NCBI GenBank assembly: GCA_035551675.1
Contig: DASZMV010000037.1
Location: 186,001 to 250,000 of the forward strand
Length of the DNA stretch: 64,000 nt
Direction of reading: 5' to 3'
Origin: JAFECT01 sp035551675
Lineage (GTDB): Bacteria; Pseudomonadota; Alphaproteobacteria; Caulobacterales; Caulobacteraceae
The notes below the pieces were generated by a model that saw nothing but the letters and a program-made list of their open reading frames with translations, had not been told where the DNA came from and ran no database searches. The position numbers and the translations under genes are program-made. Shown here piece after piece: positions 26,292-34,709 of this stretch (the first letter of the stretch is position 1; each line of letters begins with the position of its first letter).

Positions 26292-27575
26292 GTGAAGCGT
26301 TTCGACTGGTCATCGTTGAGTGCGCAGGAGAAGACCGCGGCCCTCGCGCGCCCGATGAAACGGCGTGACGCCGCCGTGCGCGACACCGTGCGCCGCATCT
26401 TCGACGAGGTCGAACACGAGGGCGAGGCCGCCGTGCGCCGCTGGTCGCTGAACCTCGACGGCCACGCGCCGCAGCGGCTGGAGCTGACGCCCGCGGTGGT
26501 GGACGCCGCGCGCGCGAAGCTCGATCGCGAAGATCTCGCGGCCATGCAAATCGCCGCCGATAACGTGCGCCGCTATCATGAGGCGACCCGCCCGGTCGCC
26601 CAGACCGTCGAGCCGGCGCCCGGCGTAAAACTGCGCCGCGTCTGGCGGCCGATCGAAACCTGCGGCCTCTATGCGCCCGGCGGCACCGCGCCCCTGTTTT
26701 CGACGCTGCTGATGCTCGCGATTCCCGCCGCCGTCGCCGGCGTCCCCAACCGCGTGATCGTGACGCCGCCGCATCGTGACGGCGTCGCGCCGGTGATGAT
26801 CGCGGCCGCGGCGTTGGCGAACCTCGAGGCCTTCTACCTCGTCGGCGGCGCCCAGGCGATCGCGGCGCTCACCTTCGGCGCCGGCCTGCCCCGCGCGGAC
26901 AAGATCTTCGGTCCGGGCAACGCTTACGTCGCCGAGGCCAAGCGATACGCGGCCGACCTGCCGGGCGGTCCCGCCATCGATCTGCCCGCGGGGCCGAGCG
27001 AGCTGATGGTCATCGCCGACGCGTCGGCCGACCCCGTGCTGGTCGCCGCCGACCTGTTGAGCCAGGCGGAACACGACGCCGACGCGCAGGTGGTGCTCGC
27101 GGCCATGGGCGAGGGCGTGATCGAGGCGGTGTGCCGCGAACTCGAACGCCAGACCGCCGTGCTCCCGCGCGGCAACATCGCGCAGGCGAGCCTGTCGGAG
27201 GGCCGCATCTTGCTCGTGCGCGACTGGAACGAGGCGGCGGAAGCGGCCAGCGCCTACGCGCCCGAACACCTGTCGATCCAGGTTTCCGATCCCGAGCCCC
27301 TGATCGGCGCCATCTCGAACGCCGGAACCATCTTCGTCGGTCATTGGGCGGCGGAGACCTTCGGCGACTACGTCGCGGGACCAAGCCACGTGTTGCCGAC
27401 CGACGGCGCCGCGCGCACCTTCAGCGGCGTCTCCACCGCCGCCTTTATGAAGAGCTTCGCCATCCAGGAAGCGACTCGGGACGGCGCCCGCGCCCTGGCG
27501 CCCGCCGCCGCGCGTCTGGCGCGTCTAGAAGGCCTGGAGGCGCATGCGCTCGCCGCCGACCTGAGGGCGCGATGA
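26292..27575 (+). CDS. hisD: Histidinol dehydrogenase
   Basis: The protein has 427 residues, full length. Typical blocks are LFSTLLMLAIPAAVAGVPNRVIVTPP, AGLPRADKIFGPGNAYVAEAKR, IDLPAGPSELMVIAD and LLSQAEHDADAQVVL (the zinc-binding Gln and His lie in QAEHD), then LSIQVSDPEPLIGAISNAGTIFVG and GDYVAGPSHVLPTDGAART. The enzyme carries out the last two oxidations, L-histidinol to histidine, using NAD+. It starts at a GTG, seven bases after hisG, and its TGA overlaps the ATG of the next gene by four bases (ATGA). Confidence 0.95.
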   Translation: MKRFDWSSLSAQEKTAALARPMKRRDAAVRDTVRRIFDEVEHEGEAAVRRWSLNLDGHAPQRLELTPAVVDAARAKLDREDLAAMQIAADNVRRYHEATRPVAQTVEPAPGVKLRRVWRPIETCGLYAPGGTAPLFSTLLMLAIPAAVAGVPNRVIVTPPHRDGVAPVMIAAAALANLEAFYLVGGAQAIAALTFGAGLPRADKIFGPGNAYVAEAKRYAADLPGGPAIDLPAGPSELMVIADASADPVLVAADLLSQAEHDADAQVVLAAMGEGVIEAVCRELERQTAVLPRGNIAQASLSEGRILLVRDWNEAAEAASAYAPEHLSIQVSDPEPLIGAISNAGTIFVGHWAAETFGDYVAGPSHVLPTDGAARTFSGVSTAAFMKSFAIQEATRDGARALAPAAARLARLEGLEAHALAADLRAR

Positions 27576-29047
27576 GCGACCTTTTTCCACCGCTTGGTCC
27601 CGAAGCCGAAGGCCTGCAGACGCACCCCGAGGCGCCGCTCGCCCTCGCGCAACGCATGGCGCAGGTGTGGGGCGTGCGGCCCGAACAGGTGCTGCCGGTG
27701 CGCGGCGCATTGCACGGGCTCGAACTCGTGTTCCGCCGCATCGCGCTCGACGGCGCGCGCGAGGTGGTGTGCGAGGAGAGCGACGACAACCGTCGACTGG
27801 CCCGCATCTCGCGGCTCGACATCGCGTCGGAACCGGGGACCGCGACCGGCGCGGTGGTGGTGAAGTCGCCCGGCGATCCGCTCGGCCTCGTGCTCGAGGA
27901 CTTCGAGGCAGACCATTTTCCCGAACGCGTCGCGCCGGCGCTCTGGGTCGTTGACGAAACCAACGCCGACGTCTCGCGCACGCCGTCGCTGACGCGCCTG
28001 GTCGACAGCGCCGGGAACCTCGTCGTGCTGAAGAGCCTGTCCGGCGTCTACGGTCTCGCGGGCGCCCGCGTCGGCGCGGTGATCGCCCAGGTCGGGCTGA
28101 TCGAACGCCTGCGCGAGGTGCTGGAGCCCGATGCCTTGCCGACACCCAGCGTGCGCCTCGCGGAGGCCGCGCTCTCGCCGTCGCGCGCTATCCTGGTCGC
28201 CAACCGCGTCGAACTCATCCGCGCCGAGCGCGACCGCCTGGCGATGTTGCTGGAGAAATCTCCCGACGTCGTGCGCGTGTGCGCCGGCGAGGGACCCTAT
28301 CTGTTCGTCGAAACGCGTGACCCCGACGCCGCGCGCGCCACCTTCGCGCGTTTCGGCGTCAAAGCGACCTGGCGCGAAGAAATCGCGCCCGGCGGCGTTC
28401 GCCTCGACATCGGTCCACCCGAGGTCAACGACCGCGCGCTGGCGGCGCTCGGCTGCGCCACCGCGAGCCCGGCGCACCGCCGGGCCGAACTCACGCGCGA
28501 AACCAAGGAAACCAAGATCAGCGTCGCGCTCGATCTCGATGCGTCGGGCCAGGTGAAGGCGTGCACCGGCATCGGCTTCTACGACCACATGCTGGAACAG
28601 GTCGCCTTCCACGGCGGCTTCGACCTCGCTCTGGTCTGCACGGGCGACCTGGAGATCGACGCCCACCACACCGTCGAAGACTGCGCGCTCGCCTTCGGGG
28701 CAGCCCTGAAACAGGCGCTGGGATCCAAGCGCGGCATCGCCCGCTTCGGCTTTGTCCTGCCCATGGACGAGACCGAGGCCAAGGTCTCCATCGACCTGGG
28801 CGGGCGTCCGTTCTCGGTGTTCGAGGGCGCCTTCTCCGCCTCGCACATCGGCGAATATCCGACCGAGATGACCGGCCACGTGTTCCGCTCCTTCGCGGAC
28901 GCGATGGGCGCGGCGATCCACGTCACGGTGACCGGTGAGAACGACCACCACAAGACCGAAGCCTGCTTCAAGGCCTTCGGCCGTGCGCTGCGTCAGGCGA
29001 TCCGCGTCGAGGGCGCGGCGCTGCCCTCGACCAAGGGCGTGATCTGA
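27572..29047 (+). CDS. hisB: Fusion: catalytically degenerate HisC-like domain joined to imidazoleglycerol-phosphate dehydratase (HisB)
   Basis: The protein has 491 residues from ATG 27572. Residues about 304-491 are a complete HisB: FYDHMLEQVAFHG, DAHHTVED and ENDHHKTEACFKA hold the His/Glu metal ligands. Residues 1-300 align with E. coli-type HisC: GVRPEQVLPVRGALHGLELVFRR, then VLKSLSGVYGLAGARVG and LSPSRAILVANRVELIRAER. The PLP lysine of the family S-K motif is Gly158; the cofactor Asn-Asn of SPNNPTG is Gly101-Asp102; the Tyr of DEAY is Asn131. Two substrate-side arginines remain (Arg166, Arg277). The first 60 or so residues of normal HisC are missing. The frame is intact. The N-terminal domain should be unable to act as an aminotransferase; HisB activity is expected. 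Confidence 0.9.
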   Translation: MSDLFPPLGPEAEGLQTHPEAPLALAQRMAQVWGVRPEQVLPVRGALHGLELVFRRIALDGAREVVCEESDDNRRLARISRLDIASEPGTATGAVVVKSPGDPLGLVLEDFEADHFPERVAPALWVVDETNADVSRTPSLTRLVDSAGNLVVLKSLSGVYGLAGARVGAVIAQVGLIERLREVLEPDALPTPSVRLAEAALSPSRAILVANRVELIRAERDRLAMLLEKSPDVVRVCAGEGPYLFVETRDPDAARATFARFGVKATWREEIAPGGVRLDIGPPEVNDRALAALGCATASPAHRRAELTRETKETKISVALDLDASGQVKACTGIGFYDHMLEQVAFHGGFDLALVCTGDLEIDAHHTVEDCALAFGAALKQALGSKRGIARFGFVLPMDETEAKVSIDLGGRPFSVFEGAFSASHIGEYPTEMTGHVFRSFADAMGAAIHVTVTGENDHHKTEACFKAFGRALRQAIRVEGAALPSTKGVI

Positions 29048-29643
29048 TGGCCGTCACGGTGGTGAAACTCGGCGTCGGTAACACAGCCTCCATGATGTTC
29101 GCCCTCGAACGCCTGGGCGCCGACGCGCGCCTGACCGACGACACGGCTGCGATCGCCGAGGCCGAACGCCTGATCTTGCCCGGCGTCGGCGCCGCCGCCC
29201 ACGCCATGGGCCGGGTCGAGGCCTTGGGGTTGACCGGGGTTCTGAAGACGTTCGAACGCCCGATGCTCGGCGTGTGCCTGGGTCAACAACTGCTCTACGA
29301 CCGCAGCGAGGAGGGCGAGGCCCCCTGTCTCGGCCGCATCGAGGGCGAGGTGTTCCGCATGACCTCGGCGCCCGACCGTCCGGTGCCGCACATGGGCTGG
29401 AACCAGATCCGCCGCGAGCGCGACGATCCACTGCTCGACGGCGTCGACGACGGCGCTTTCGTCTATTTCGTGCACGGCTACGCCTGCCCGGTCGGCGAGG
29501 CGACGCTGGCCAGCACCGACTACGGCGCGCGGTTTTCATCGATCGTGCGCAAGAACAACACCTGGGGCTGTCAGTTTCACCCGGAACGATCCTCCGCCAC
29601 CGGCGCGCGGATCCTCCACAACTTTCTCGAGCTTTCATGCTGA
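29047..29643 (+). CDS. hisH: Imidazole glycerol-phosphate synthase, glutaminase subunit
   Basis: The protein has 198 residues. The class I glutaminase triad is visible: Cys77 in LGVCLGQQLL, His178 and Glu180 in QFHPERSS. The start region VKLGVGNTASMMFALERLG matches family members. HisH cuts glutamine and channels ammonia to HisF, which makes imidazole-glycerol phosphate and AICAR. The ATG overlaps the stop of the hisB fusion by one base (TGATG), and its own stop overlaps hisA by seven bases. Confidence 0.95.
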   Translation: MAVTVVKLGVGNTASMMFALERLGADARLTDDTAAIAEAERLILPGVGAAAHAMGRVEALGLTGVLKTFERPMLGVCLGQQLLYDRSEEGEAPCLGRIEGEVFRMTSAPDRPVPHMGWNQIRRERDDPLLDGVDDGAFVYFVHGYACPVGEATLASTDYGARFSSIVRKNNTWGCQFHPERSSATGARILHNFLELSC

Positions 29644-30368
29644 TCTATCCCGCCATCGATCTGAAGGACGGCCAAGCCGTGCGTCTGCTGCACGGTGAGT
29701 TCGAGAAGGTCACTGTCTACGACGACGATCCATTCACGCGCCTGGACGCGTTCGAACAGGCGGGCGCGAAATGGGTGCACGTGGTCGACCTCGACGGCGC
29801 CCGCGCGGGCGCGCCGCAGCAGCACAGTCTGGTCGCCAATCTCGCCGCCGCGGCGCAGGCCCATATCCAGACCGGCGGCGGCGTGCGGGAGCGCGACGAC
29901 GTGGAGCGGCTGCTCGACACGGGCGCGGCGCGCGTGGTCGTGGGCTCGACCGCGGTGCTCAAGCCGAAAGAGGTGCGCAACTGGATCGAGCGCTTTGACG
30001 CCGCGCGCGTCTGCCTGGCGCTCGACGTGCGTCCGCGCGAAGGCGGCGGTTGGCACGTCGCGGTGCGCGGTTGGAAGGAAGACTCCGGCGTCACCCTGAC
30101 CCAGGCGCTCGACTTCTATCCGCCGGGCGCGGTGAAACATGTGCTGATCACCGACGTGTCACGCGACGGCGCCCTGTCGGGCCCCAACATCGAGCTGATC
30201 CGCGAGACGGTTCGCCTGCGGCCCGACCTGCACATCCAGGCGTCCGGCGGCGTGTCGGGCCTGCATGACCTGAAGCCGTTGCGCGACGCGGGCGCGGCGG
30301 GGGTGATCATCGGGCGCGCGCTGTACGAGGGCAAGTTCACCCTCAAGGAAGCGATCGATGCTGGCTAG
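29637..30368 (+). CDS. hisA: ProFAR isomerase
   Basis: The protein has 243 residues with a (beta/alpha)8 barrel. The catalytic Asp8 is in PAIDLKDGQAV; the second Asp is in LALDVRPREGG; phosphate-binding turns are IQTGGGVRE and VVGSTAV in the first half and ASGGVSGL and GVIIGRALYEGK in the second. It isomerises ProFAR to PRFAR between HisIE and HisF. The gene overlaps hisH (seven bases) and hisF (eleven bases), so expression of the three is tightly coupled. Confidence 0.95.
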   Translation: MLIYPAIDLKDGQAVRLLHGEFEKVTVYDDDPFTRLDAFEQAGAKWVHVVDLDGARAGAPQQHSLVANLAAAAQAHIQTGGGVRERDDVERLLDTGAARVVVGSTAVLKPKEVRNWIERFDAARVCLALDVRPREGGGWHVAVRGWKEDSGVTLTQALDFYPPGAVKHVLITDVSRDGALSGPNIELIRETVRLRPDLHIQASGGVSGLHDLKPLRDAGAAGVIIGRALYEGKFTLKEAIDAG

Positions 30369-31125
30369 GCGCATCATTCCGTGCCTCGACGTGAAGGACG
30401 GCCGCGTGGTCAAGGGCGTGCGCTTTCGCGGCCACGAGGACATGGGCGATCCGGTCGAACTGGCGCAGCGCTATCGCGACCAGGGCGCCGACGAGCTGGT
30501 GTTCTACGACATCACCGCCTCGGCCGAGGATCGCACCCTGGACTACGCCTGGGTGCGTTCGATCGCGGCCGTGCTCGACATCCCGTTCTGCGTCGCGGGT
30601 GGCGTGCGCAGCGTCGACCAGGCGCTGGCCTGCCTGGAATCGGGCGCCGACAAGGTCTCTATCAACTCGCCCGCGCTCGAACGTCCCGACCTGATCGGCG
30701 AGATCGCCAGGACCGCCGGATCGCAATGCGTGGTGCTGGGCGTCGACAGCCTGGTCGACGGCGACGACTATGTGGTCCACCAATACACCGGCAGCGAAGC
30801 GACCAGCCGCGCATCGGGCCGGCGCACCCTCGACTGGATCGTCGAGGCGCAGGAGCGCGGCGCGGGCGAGGTGGTGTTGAACTGCATGAACCAGGACGGC
30901 GTGCGCAAGGGCTATGACATCGCGCAGCTGAAGGCGGCGCGCGCGCGTCTGACCATTCCGCTGGTGGCCTCCGGCGGCGCGGGTTCGGCGGAAGACTTCC
31001 GCGCCGTGTTCGAGCAAGCCGACGTGTCGGGTGCGCTGGCCGCCAGCGTCTTCCACAAGGAAATACTTACGGTGCCGGGGCTTAAGGCGGAACTCCGTCA
31101 GGCGGGCCTGGCGGTGCGGTCGTGA
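30358..31125 (+). CDS. hisF: Imidazole glycerol-phosphate synthase, cyclase subunit
   Basis: The protein has 255 residues and is a paralogous (beta/alpha)8 barrel to HisA. The catalytic acid Asp11 is in IPCLDVKDGRVVKG; the second Asp is in LNCMNQDGVRKGYD. Phosphate sites are CVAGGVRSVDQA and LVASGGAGSAEDF. It works with HisH. The start overlaps hisA by eleven bases. Downstream, the otherwise overlapping operon opens into a 199-base gap filled by an inverted-repeat element before hisIE. Confidence 0.95.
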   Translation: MLARRIIPCLDVKDGRVVKGVRFRGHEDMGDPVELAQRYRDQGADELVFYDITASAEDRTLDYAWVRSIAAVLDIPFCVAGGVRSVDQALACLESGADKVSINSPALERPDLIGEIARTAGSQCVVLGVDSLVDGDDYVVHQYTGSEATSRASGRRTLDWIVEAQERGAGEVVLNCMNQDGVRKGYDIAQLKAARARLTIPLVASGGAGSAEDFRAVFEQADVSGALAASVFHKEILTVPGLKAELRQAGLAVRS

Positions 31126-31142
31126 GAAGCGTGTCGCACACT

Positions 31143-31318
31143 CCTCCCCTGTTTTCGGCAGAAAACGGGGGAGGTGGTCCGGAGGGCCGGAGGGGGCGCG
31201 CCGAGAGCACGCATCTTCATGGCGTCATGGACTGCTCAGTCACATGTGGTGCAGCCGTGCGCCCCCTCCGTCGCTACGCGACACCTCCCCCGTTCGCCGC
31301 CGCTCACAGGGGAGGAGG
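31143..31318. repeat. Palindromic repeat element inserted between hisF and hisIE
   Basis: The element begins with a hairpin of 14 pairs (31143-31156 with 31161-31174, one G-T pair). The stretch 31167-31199 (GGGGGAGGTG...GGAGGGGGCGC) is an imperfect inverted copy of 31260-31293. The end repeats the CCTCCCC/GGGGAGG pairing. The centre (31200-31258) is unique. It has the design of non-autonomous intergenic palindromic elements in alphaproteobacteria. It lies in the only wide gap of the his operon and supplies part of the hisIE ribosome site (GGGGAGGAGGG). Confidence 0.7.
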
Positions 31319-31324
31319 GAAAGC

Positions 31325-31942
31325 ATGACCCCCGCCGATCGCCAACGCATCGACTTCGCCAAGGGCGGCGGCCTCGTCCCCGCTGTGGTGCAGGACGTCG
31401 ACACCCTACAGGTTCTGATGCTGGCCTACATGGATGAACCCGCCCTCGACGAGACTCTGCAAAGCGGCGAAGCGACCTTCTTCTCGCGTTCGCGCGGCGG
31501 CCGCTGGCGCAAGGGCGAGACATCCGGCAACCGGCTCGACGTCGTCTCGGTTACGCCCGACTGCGACGGCGACACCCTGCTCGTACGCGTCCGCCCGCAC
31601 GGCCCGGCGTGCCATCTAAACACCACGAGTTGCTTCGGTGACGAAGACGCGCCGGGCCTCGGCCGTCTCGCGCGTCTGGAGCAGACCATCGACGCCCGCG
31701 CCTCCGCCGATCCCGACTCGAGCTGGACCGCGAAGCTGCTCGCCAAGGGCCCTAAGCGTATCGCGCAAAAGGTCGGCGAAGAGGGCGTCGAGACCGCGCT
31801 CGCCGGCGCCGCGGGCGACGAAGTCGAACTCGCCAACGAAAGCGCCGACCTGATCTATCACCTGCTGGTGCTGTTGAAGTCGCGCGGCCTGAGTCTGCAA
31901 GCGGCGCTTGACGTCCTGACTGAACGGGCGAAGAAGCCGTGA
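31325..31942 (+). CDS. hisIE: Bifunctional phosphoribosyl-AMP cyclohydrolase / phosphoribosyl-ATP pyrophosphatase
   Basis: The protein has 205 residues, the size of HisI-HisE fusions. The N-terminal HisI half shows VLMLAYMDEPALDETLQSGEATFFSRSRGGRWRKGETSGN and the metal motif DCDGDTLLV with a later Cys in CHLNTTSCF. The C-terminal HisE half (GRLARLEQTIDARA onward) has SWTAKLLAKGPKRIAQKVGEEGVETALA and the acidic ELANESADLIYHLLVLL. It carries out steps two and three of histidine synthesis. Fused HisIE is usual in enterobacteria and less so in alphaproteobacteria, where the genes are mostly separate. Its stop overlaps hisC by four bases (GTGA). Confidence 0.93.
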   Translation: MTPADRQRIDFAKGGGLVPAVVQDVDTLQVLMLAYMDEPALDETLQSGEATFFSRSRGGRWRKGETSGNRLDVVSVTPDCDGDTLLVRVRPHGPACHLNTTSCFGDEDAPGLGRLARLEQTIDARASADPDSSWTAKLLAKGPKRIAQKVGEEGVETALAGAAGDEVELANESADLIYHLLVLLKSRGLSLQAALDVLTERAKKP

Positions 31943-33033
31943 GCGGACCGACGCCGCGTCCCGGCATCCTCGACATCGCCCACTACGTGCCTGGAAAGGC
32001 CAAGATCGAAGGCGTCGACAAGCCGATCAAGCTCTCGGCCAACGAGAACGCACTTGGCTGCAGTCCGCTCGGCCGCGAGGCCTATCTCGCCGCCGCGCAG
32101 GACATCGCCCTTTATCCCGAAGGCCGCGCCAACGCGCTGCGCCACAAGGTCTCCGAGGTGTTCGACCTCGAGCCCGAAAGGCTGATCTTCGGTTGCGGTT
32201 CGGACGAGATCTTCACCCTGGCCTGCCAGACCTTCCTCGAACCGGGCGACAACATCGTCCAGCCGCATTACGGCTTCGCCGCCTGGGCCATCGCCGCGCG
32301 CGCCAACGGCGGCATCGTCAAGGACGCCCCGGAAACCGACCTGCACGTCGACGTCGACGCCGTGCTGGCCGCCATCGACGCGCGCACGCGCATCGTCTTC
32401 CTGGCGAATCCCGCCAACCCGACCGGCACCATGCTGAGCGATGCGGAGGTGAGTCGCCTCCACGCGGGCATTCCGCCGAACGTGCTGTTCCTCTACGACG
32501 GCGCCTACGCCGAATTCGCCCGCGGTCTCGAAGGGTACGACGACGGCCTGGCGCTCGCGCGCGCCGCGTGCAACGTGCTGGTCACCCGCACCTTCTCCAA
32601 GATCTACGGTCTCGCGTCCCTGCGCGTCGGGTGGGGCTACGGTCACCCCGACGTGGTCGCGGCCATGGACCGCATCCGCCTGCCGTTCAACGTCAACCGC
32701 CCCGCCCAAGCCGCCGCCGTCGCCGCGCTCGACGACCAGGCCTTCGTCGACCGCTCGATCGCCCACGTGCGCAAGTGGCTGCCGGTGTTCACGGAGCGCT
32801 TCAAAGCCTGGCGCCTCGAACCGGCGCCCTCGGCCACCAACTTCGTCACCTTCGGTGTGCCGGAATCGTCAGGAACAACGGCCGCCCAACTGGACGAAGC
32901 CCTCAACCGCGAAGGCCTGATCCTGCGCGCCCTGAAGAACTACCACCTGCCGGATCACCTGCGCGTGACGGTCGGTAGCGACGACGAAAACGAGAAACTG
33001 CTCGACGCGATGGGACGGATTCTAAGCCACTAA
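31939..33033 (+). CDS. hisC: Histidinol-phosphate aminotransferase, intact copy
   Basis: The protein has 364 residues, full length. All PLP residues are in place: Asn160 in ANPANPTG, Asp187 and Tyr190 in YDGAYAEF, Lys221 in TRTFSKIYGLASLRVGW, and Arg229. The N-terminal substrate-binding region LSANENALGCSP and the C-terminal arginine (HLRVTVGS) are also present. It converts imidazole-acetol phosphate to histidinol phosphate. The GTG start overlaps hisIE. Because the HisC-like part of the hisB fusion lacks the cofactor lysine, this gene is expected to supply the aminotransferase activity. No histidinol-phosphate phosphatase gene is present in the operon. Confidence 0.93.
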   Translation: MSGPTPRPGILDIAHYVPGKAKIEGVDKPIKLSANENALGCSPLGREAYLAAAQDIALYPEGRANALRHKVSEVFDLEPERLIFGCGSDEIFTLACQTFLEPGDNIVQPHYGFAAWAIAARANGGIVKDAPETDLHVDVDAVLAAIDARTRIVFLANPANPTGTMLSDAEVSRLHAGIPPNVLFLYDGAYAEFARGLEGYDDGLALARAACNVLVTRTFSKIYGLASLRVGWGYGHPDVVAAMDRIRLPFNVNRPAQAAAVAALDDQAFVDRSIAHVRKWLPVFTERFKAWRLEPAPSATNFVTFGVPESSGTTAAQLDEALNREGLILRALKNYHLPDHLRVTVGSDDENEKLLDAMGRILSH

Positions 33034-33070
33034 TCCCACCACCCGGCGAGGAGGAAGCGCGTCACGGGCC

Positions 33071-33859
33071 TTACTTCTTCCGCGACGTCGCACGGAACGT
33101 CACGCCCGTATCCGGATCGAATGTTGCGACGTCCAACGAGCGTCCATCCTGCGACACGGTGAACGTTCGGCGCATCACCAGCTTGGCGTCGATCTTGCGG
33201 GTGTCCACGAGCGTGCGCGGTCCATCTCGGGTGACCTGCGTCATGCCCTGCACGCCCTGCGGCGTCTCGACCGGCGCGGGAGGGCCGTCGATGACGGCGG
33301 TGAAGTGGGCGCCGGAGGGAACGCGGTAGGTGAGGGTGCGGCCGTCGGACTCCAGCTCGATGGTGCGCAAAACCTCCGGCACGCTGACGTAGCGGACGCC
33401 GCGCCAGGAGCCTGACACGCGGTTGGCGCTCTTGGGCGCAGGCGCGATGCGGCGCGCGATATATTCGGTGCGCAAGACGCCCTTCAAATCGGTGCGGTGG
33501 TCGATGGCGATATAGTGCGCGGTCTCGTCGTCCGTCGCAACGATCATGGTCGTCTCGCGCACGCGCGTCGGGCTGACGATGCGGGTACGGATCGAGCGGG
33601 GGCTCAGGACCGTCACCGATTCCGACGTCACCTCGCGATCGCCGGGCACGGCGTAGGGCTTGCCGTCCGCGGGATAGCTGCGCGGCGGATCGCAGCTCTT
33701 GCAGTCGTAGCGGCCGCCGGCGACGAGATAGTTGTCGACCATCTGGCTGGCGTCCTGGGTCTTCAGGTCGGCGATCCAGCGGCCGGTGAACGGGCTGGAC
33801 GCGGGCGCCGCGGCGGCAAGCGCGACGGCGGCGATCAAGCCAGGGACAAAGACCCGCAT
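33071..33859 (-). CDS. Exported protein of unknown function
   Basis: The protein has 262 residues from ATG 33859, which follows AAGG and begins a signal peptide (MRVFVPGLIAAVALAAAAPASS). The mature part reads like one or two lipocalin-like or beta-sandwich sheets: FTGRWIADLKT, then VLSPRSIRTRIVSPTRVRETTMIVATDDETAHYIAIDHRTDLKG, and FTVSQDGRSLDVATFDPDTGVTFRATSRKK. A Cys pair (YDCKSCDPPRSYP) may form a disulfide. I do not know the family. It converges on hisC and lies 25 bases after the methyltransferase gene on the same strand, so it may be the third gene of the MerR operon. Confidence 0.6.
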   Translation of the reverse strand: MRVFVPGLIAAVALAAAAPASSPFTGRWIADLKTQDASQMVDNYLVAGGRYDCKSCDPPRSYPADGKPYAVPGDREVTSESVTVLSPRSIRTRIVSPTRVRETTMIVATDDETAHYIAIDHRTDLKGVLRTEYIARRIAPAPKSANRVSGSWRGVRYVSVPEVLRTIELESDGRTLTYRVPSGAHFTAVIDGPPAPVETPQGVQGMTQVTRDGPRTLVDTRKIDAKLVMRRTFTVSQDGRSLDVATFDPDTGVTFRATSRKK

Positions 33860-33884
33860 CGTATTACCTTCGTCGGCCATCGCC

Positions 33885-34709
33885 CTAGTCTACAGTCGCG
33901 GTCGAGAACCACCAGTCGTCGCCCGCGAGCCAGGCGGTCGCATCCGGTTGACCGCGACGCAGCGAGCGGACCGCAGCGTGAGCGCCGCCGGACAGCGCGC
34001 TCATGAGCGCCTGCGCCTGGCGTTCGTCCTGGCCCCCGACGCAGGGGATGAACATTGCGCCGCTGACGAGGCGCACCGCGTAGACGTCGTCGCCCGTGCG
34101 CGTGAGCAGCATCATCAGGCCGCCGACGCGTCCGGCGGTCAGCGGAAAGATCAGACGGCCCCCCGGCTTCAATGCCTCGAGCCAGACGATCGGCGGATGG
34201 CTGAGTCCGGCGCTGACGTAGATGACGTCAACCGCTGGGAGCGGCGGCTCGAGCGCGGAACGGGCGTGCACGGTAACCTGCGGCCAGGCGCCGAGCAGGG
34301 TTCGGGCGGTGTCGGCCAGGTCGGCTTCGACCTCGTAAGCGTCGACGCGCCCGTTCCGTCCGACGAGTTCGGCCAGGATCGCGGTGTAATAGCCCGTCCC
34401 GGCGCCGACGTGGATCGCGGTTTCGCCGGGTTTCGGCGCCGCGGCCGCGAGGCACCGCGCGTGCAGACTGGGTTCGCCGTTGTTGATGCCAAGGTCGGGC
34501 TTCAGGGCGATGACTTCGTCCTGGAACACGAGGGCGGGATCGGCGCCCGGCGTTTCGACGTAGCCCGCGCCCGCGAACACCTTCCACGGCCCGGGACCGA
34601 CGAAGGCGGCGCGATCGACCGCTTCGAACGCGCGCGTGAGCATTTCGTCGCCGCCGCCCTTGGCGACCGTGAGGCGCGCGTAGAAAGCGCGTGCGTCGTG
34701 CAGGCTCAT
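33885..34709 (-). CDS. Protein-L-isoaspartate O-methyltransferase-family protein
   Basis: The protein has 274 residues. The SAM-binding motif is AIHVGAGTGYYTAILAELVG, with the acidic follow-up VDAYEVEADLA, and the VDVIYVSAGLSHPP and KPGGRLIFPL blocks of the PCMT family. The N-terminal region (EMLTRAFEAVDRAAFVGPGPW) resembles the substrate-clasping part of PCMT. The C-terminal 80 residues are not standard for the repair enzyme, so its substrate may differ. The ATG overlaps the stop of the merR-like gene by four bases (ATGA), marking them as an operon; the ribosome site AAGGAGA is strong. Confidence 0.78.
   Translation of the reverse strand: MSLHDARAFYARLTVAKGGGDEMLTRAFEAVDRAAFVGPGPWKVFAGAGYVETPGADPALVFQDEVIALKPDLGINNGEPSLHARCLAAAAPKPGETAIHVGAGTGYYTAILAELVGRNGRVDAYEVEADLADTARTLLGAWPQVTVHARSALEPPLPAVDVIYVSAGLSHPPIVWLEALKPGGRLIFPLTAGRVGGLMMLLTRTGDDVYAVRLVSGAMFIPCVGGQDERQAQALMSALSGGAHAAVRSLRRGQPDATAWLAGDDWWFSTATVD

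Noticed and set aside
27572..28474. Idea that the HisC-like part is a decayed pseudogene
   Set aside because: The frame is intact, overlaps hisD, and continues directly into a complete HisB; substrate-side arginines are kept.
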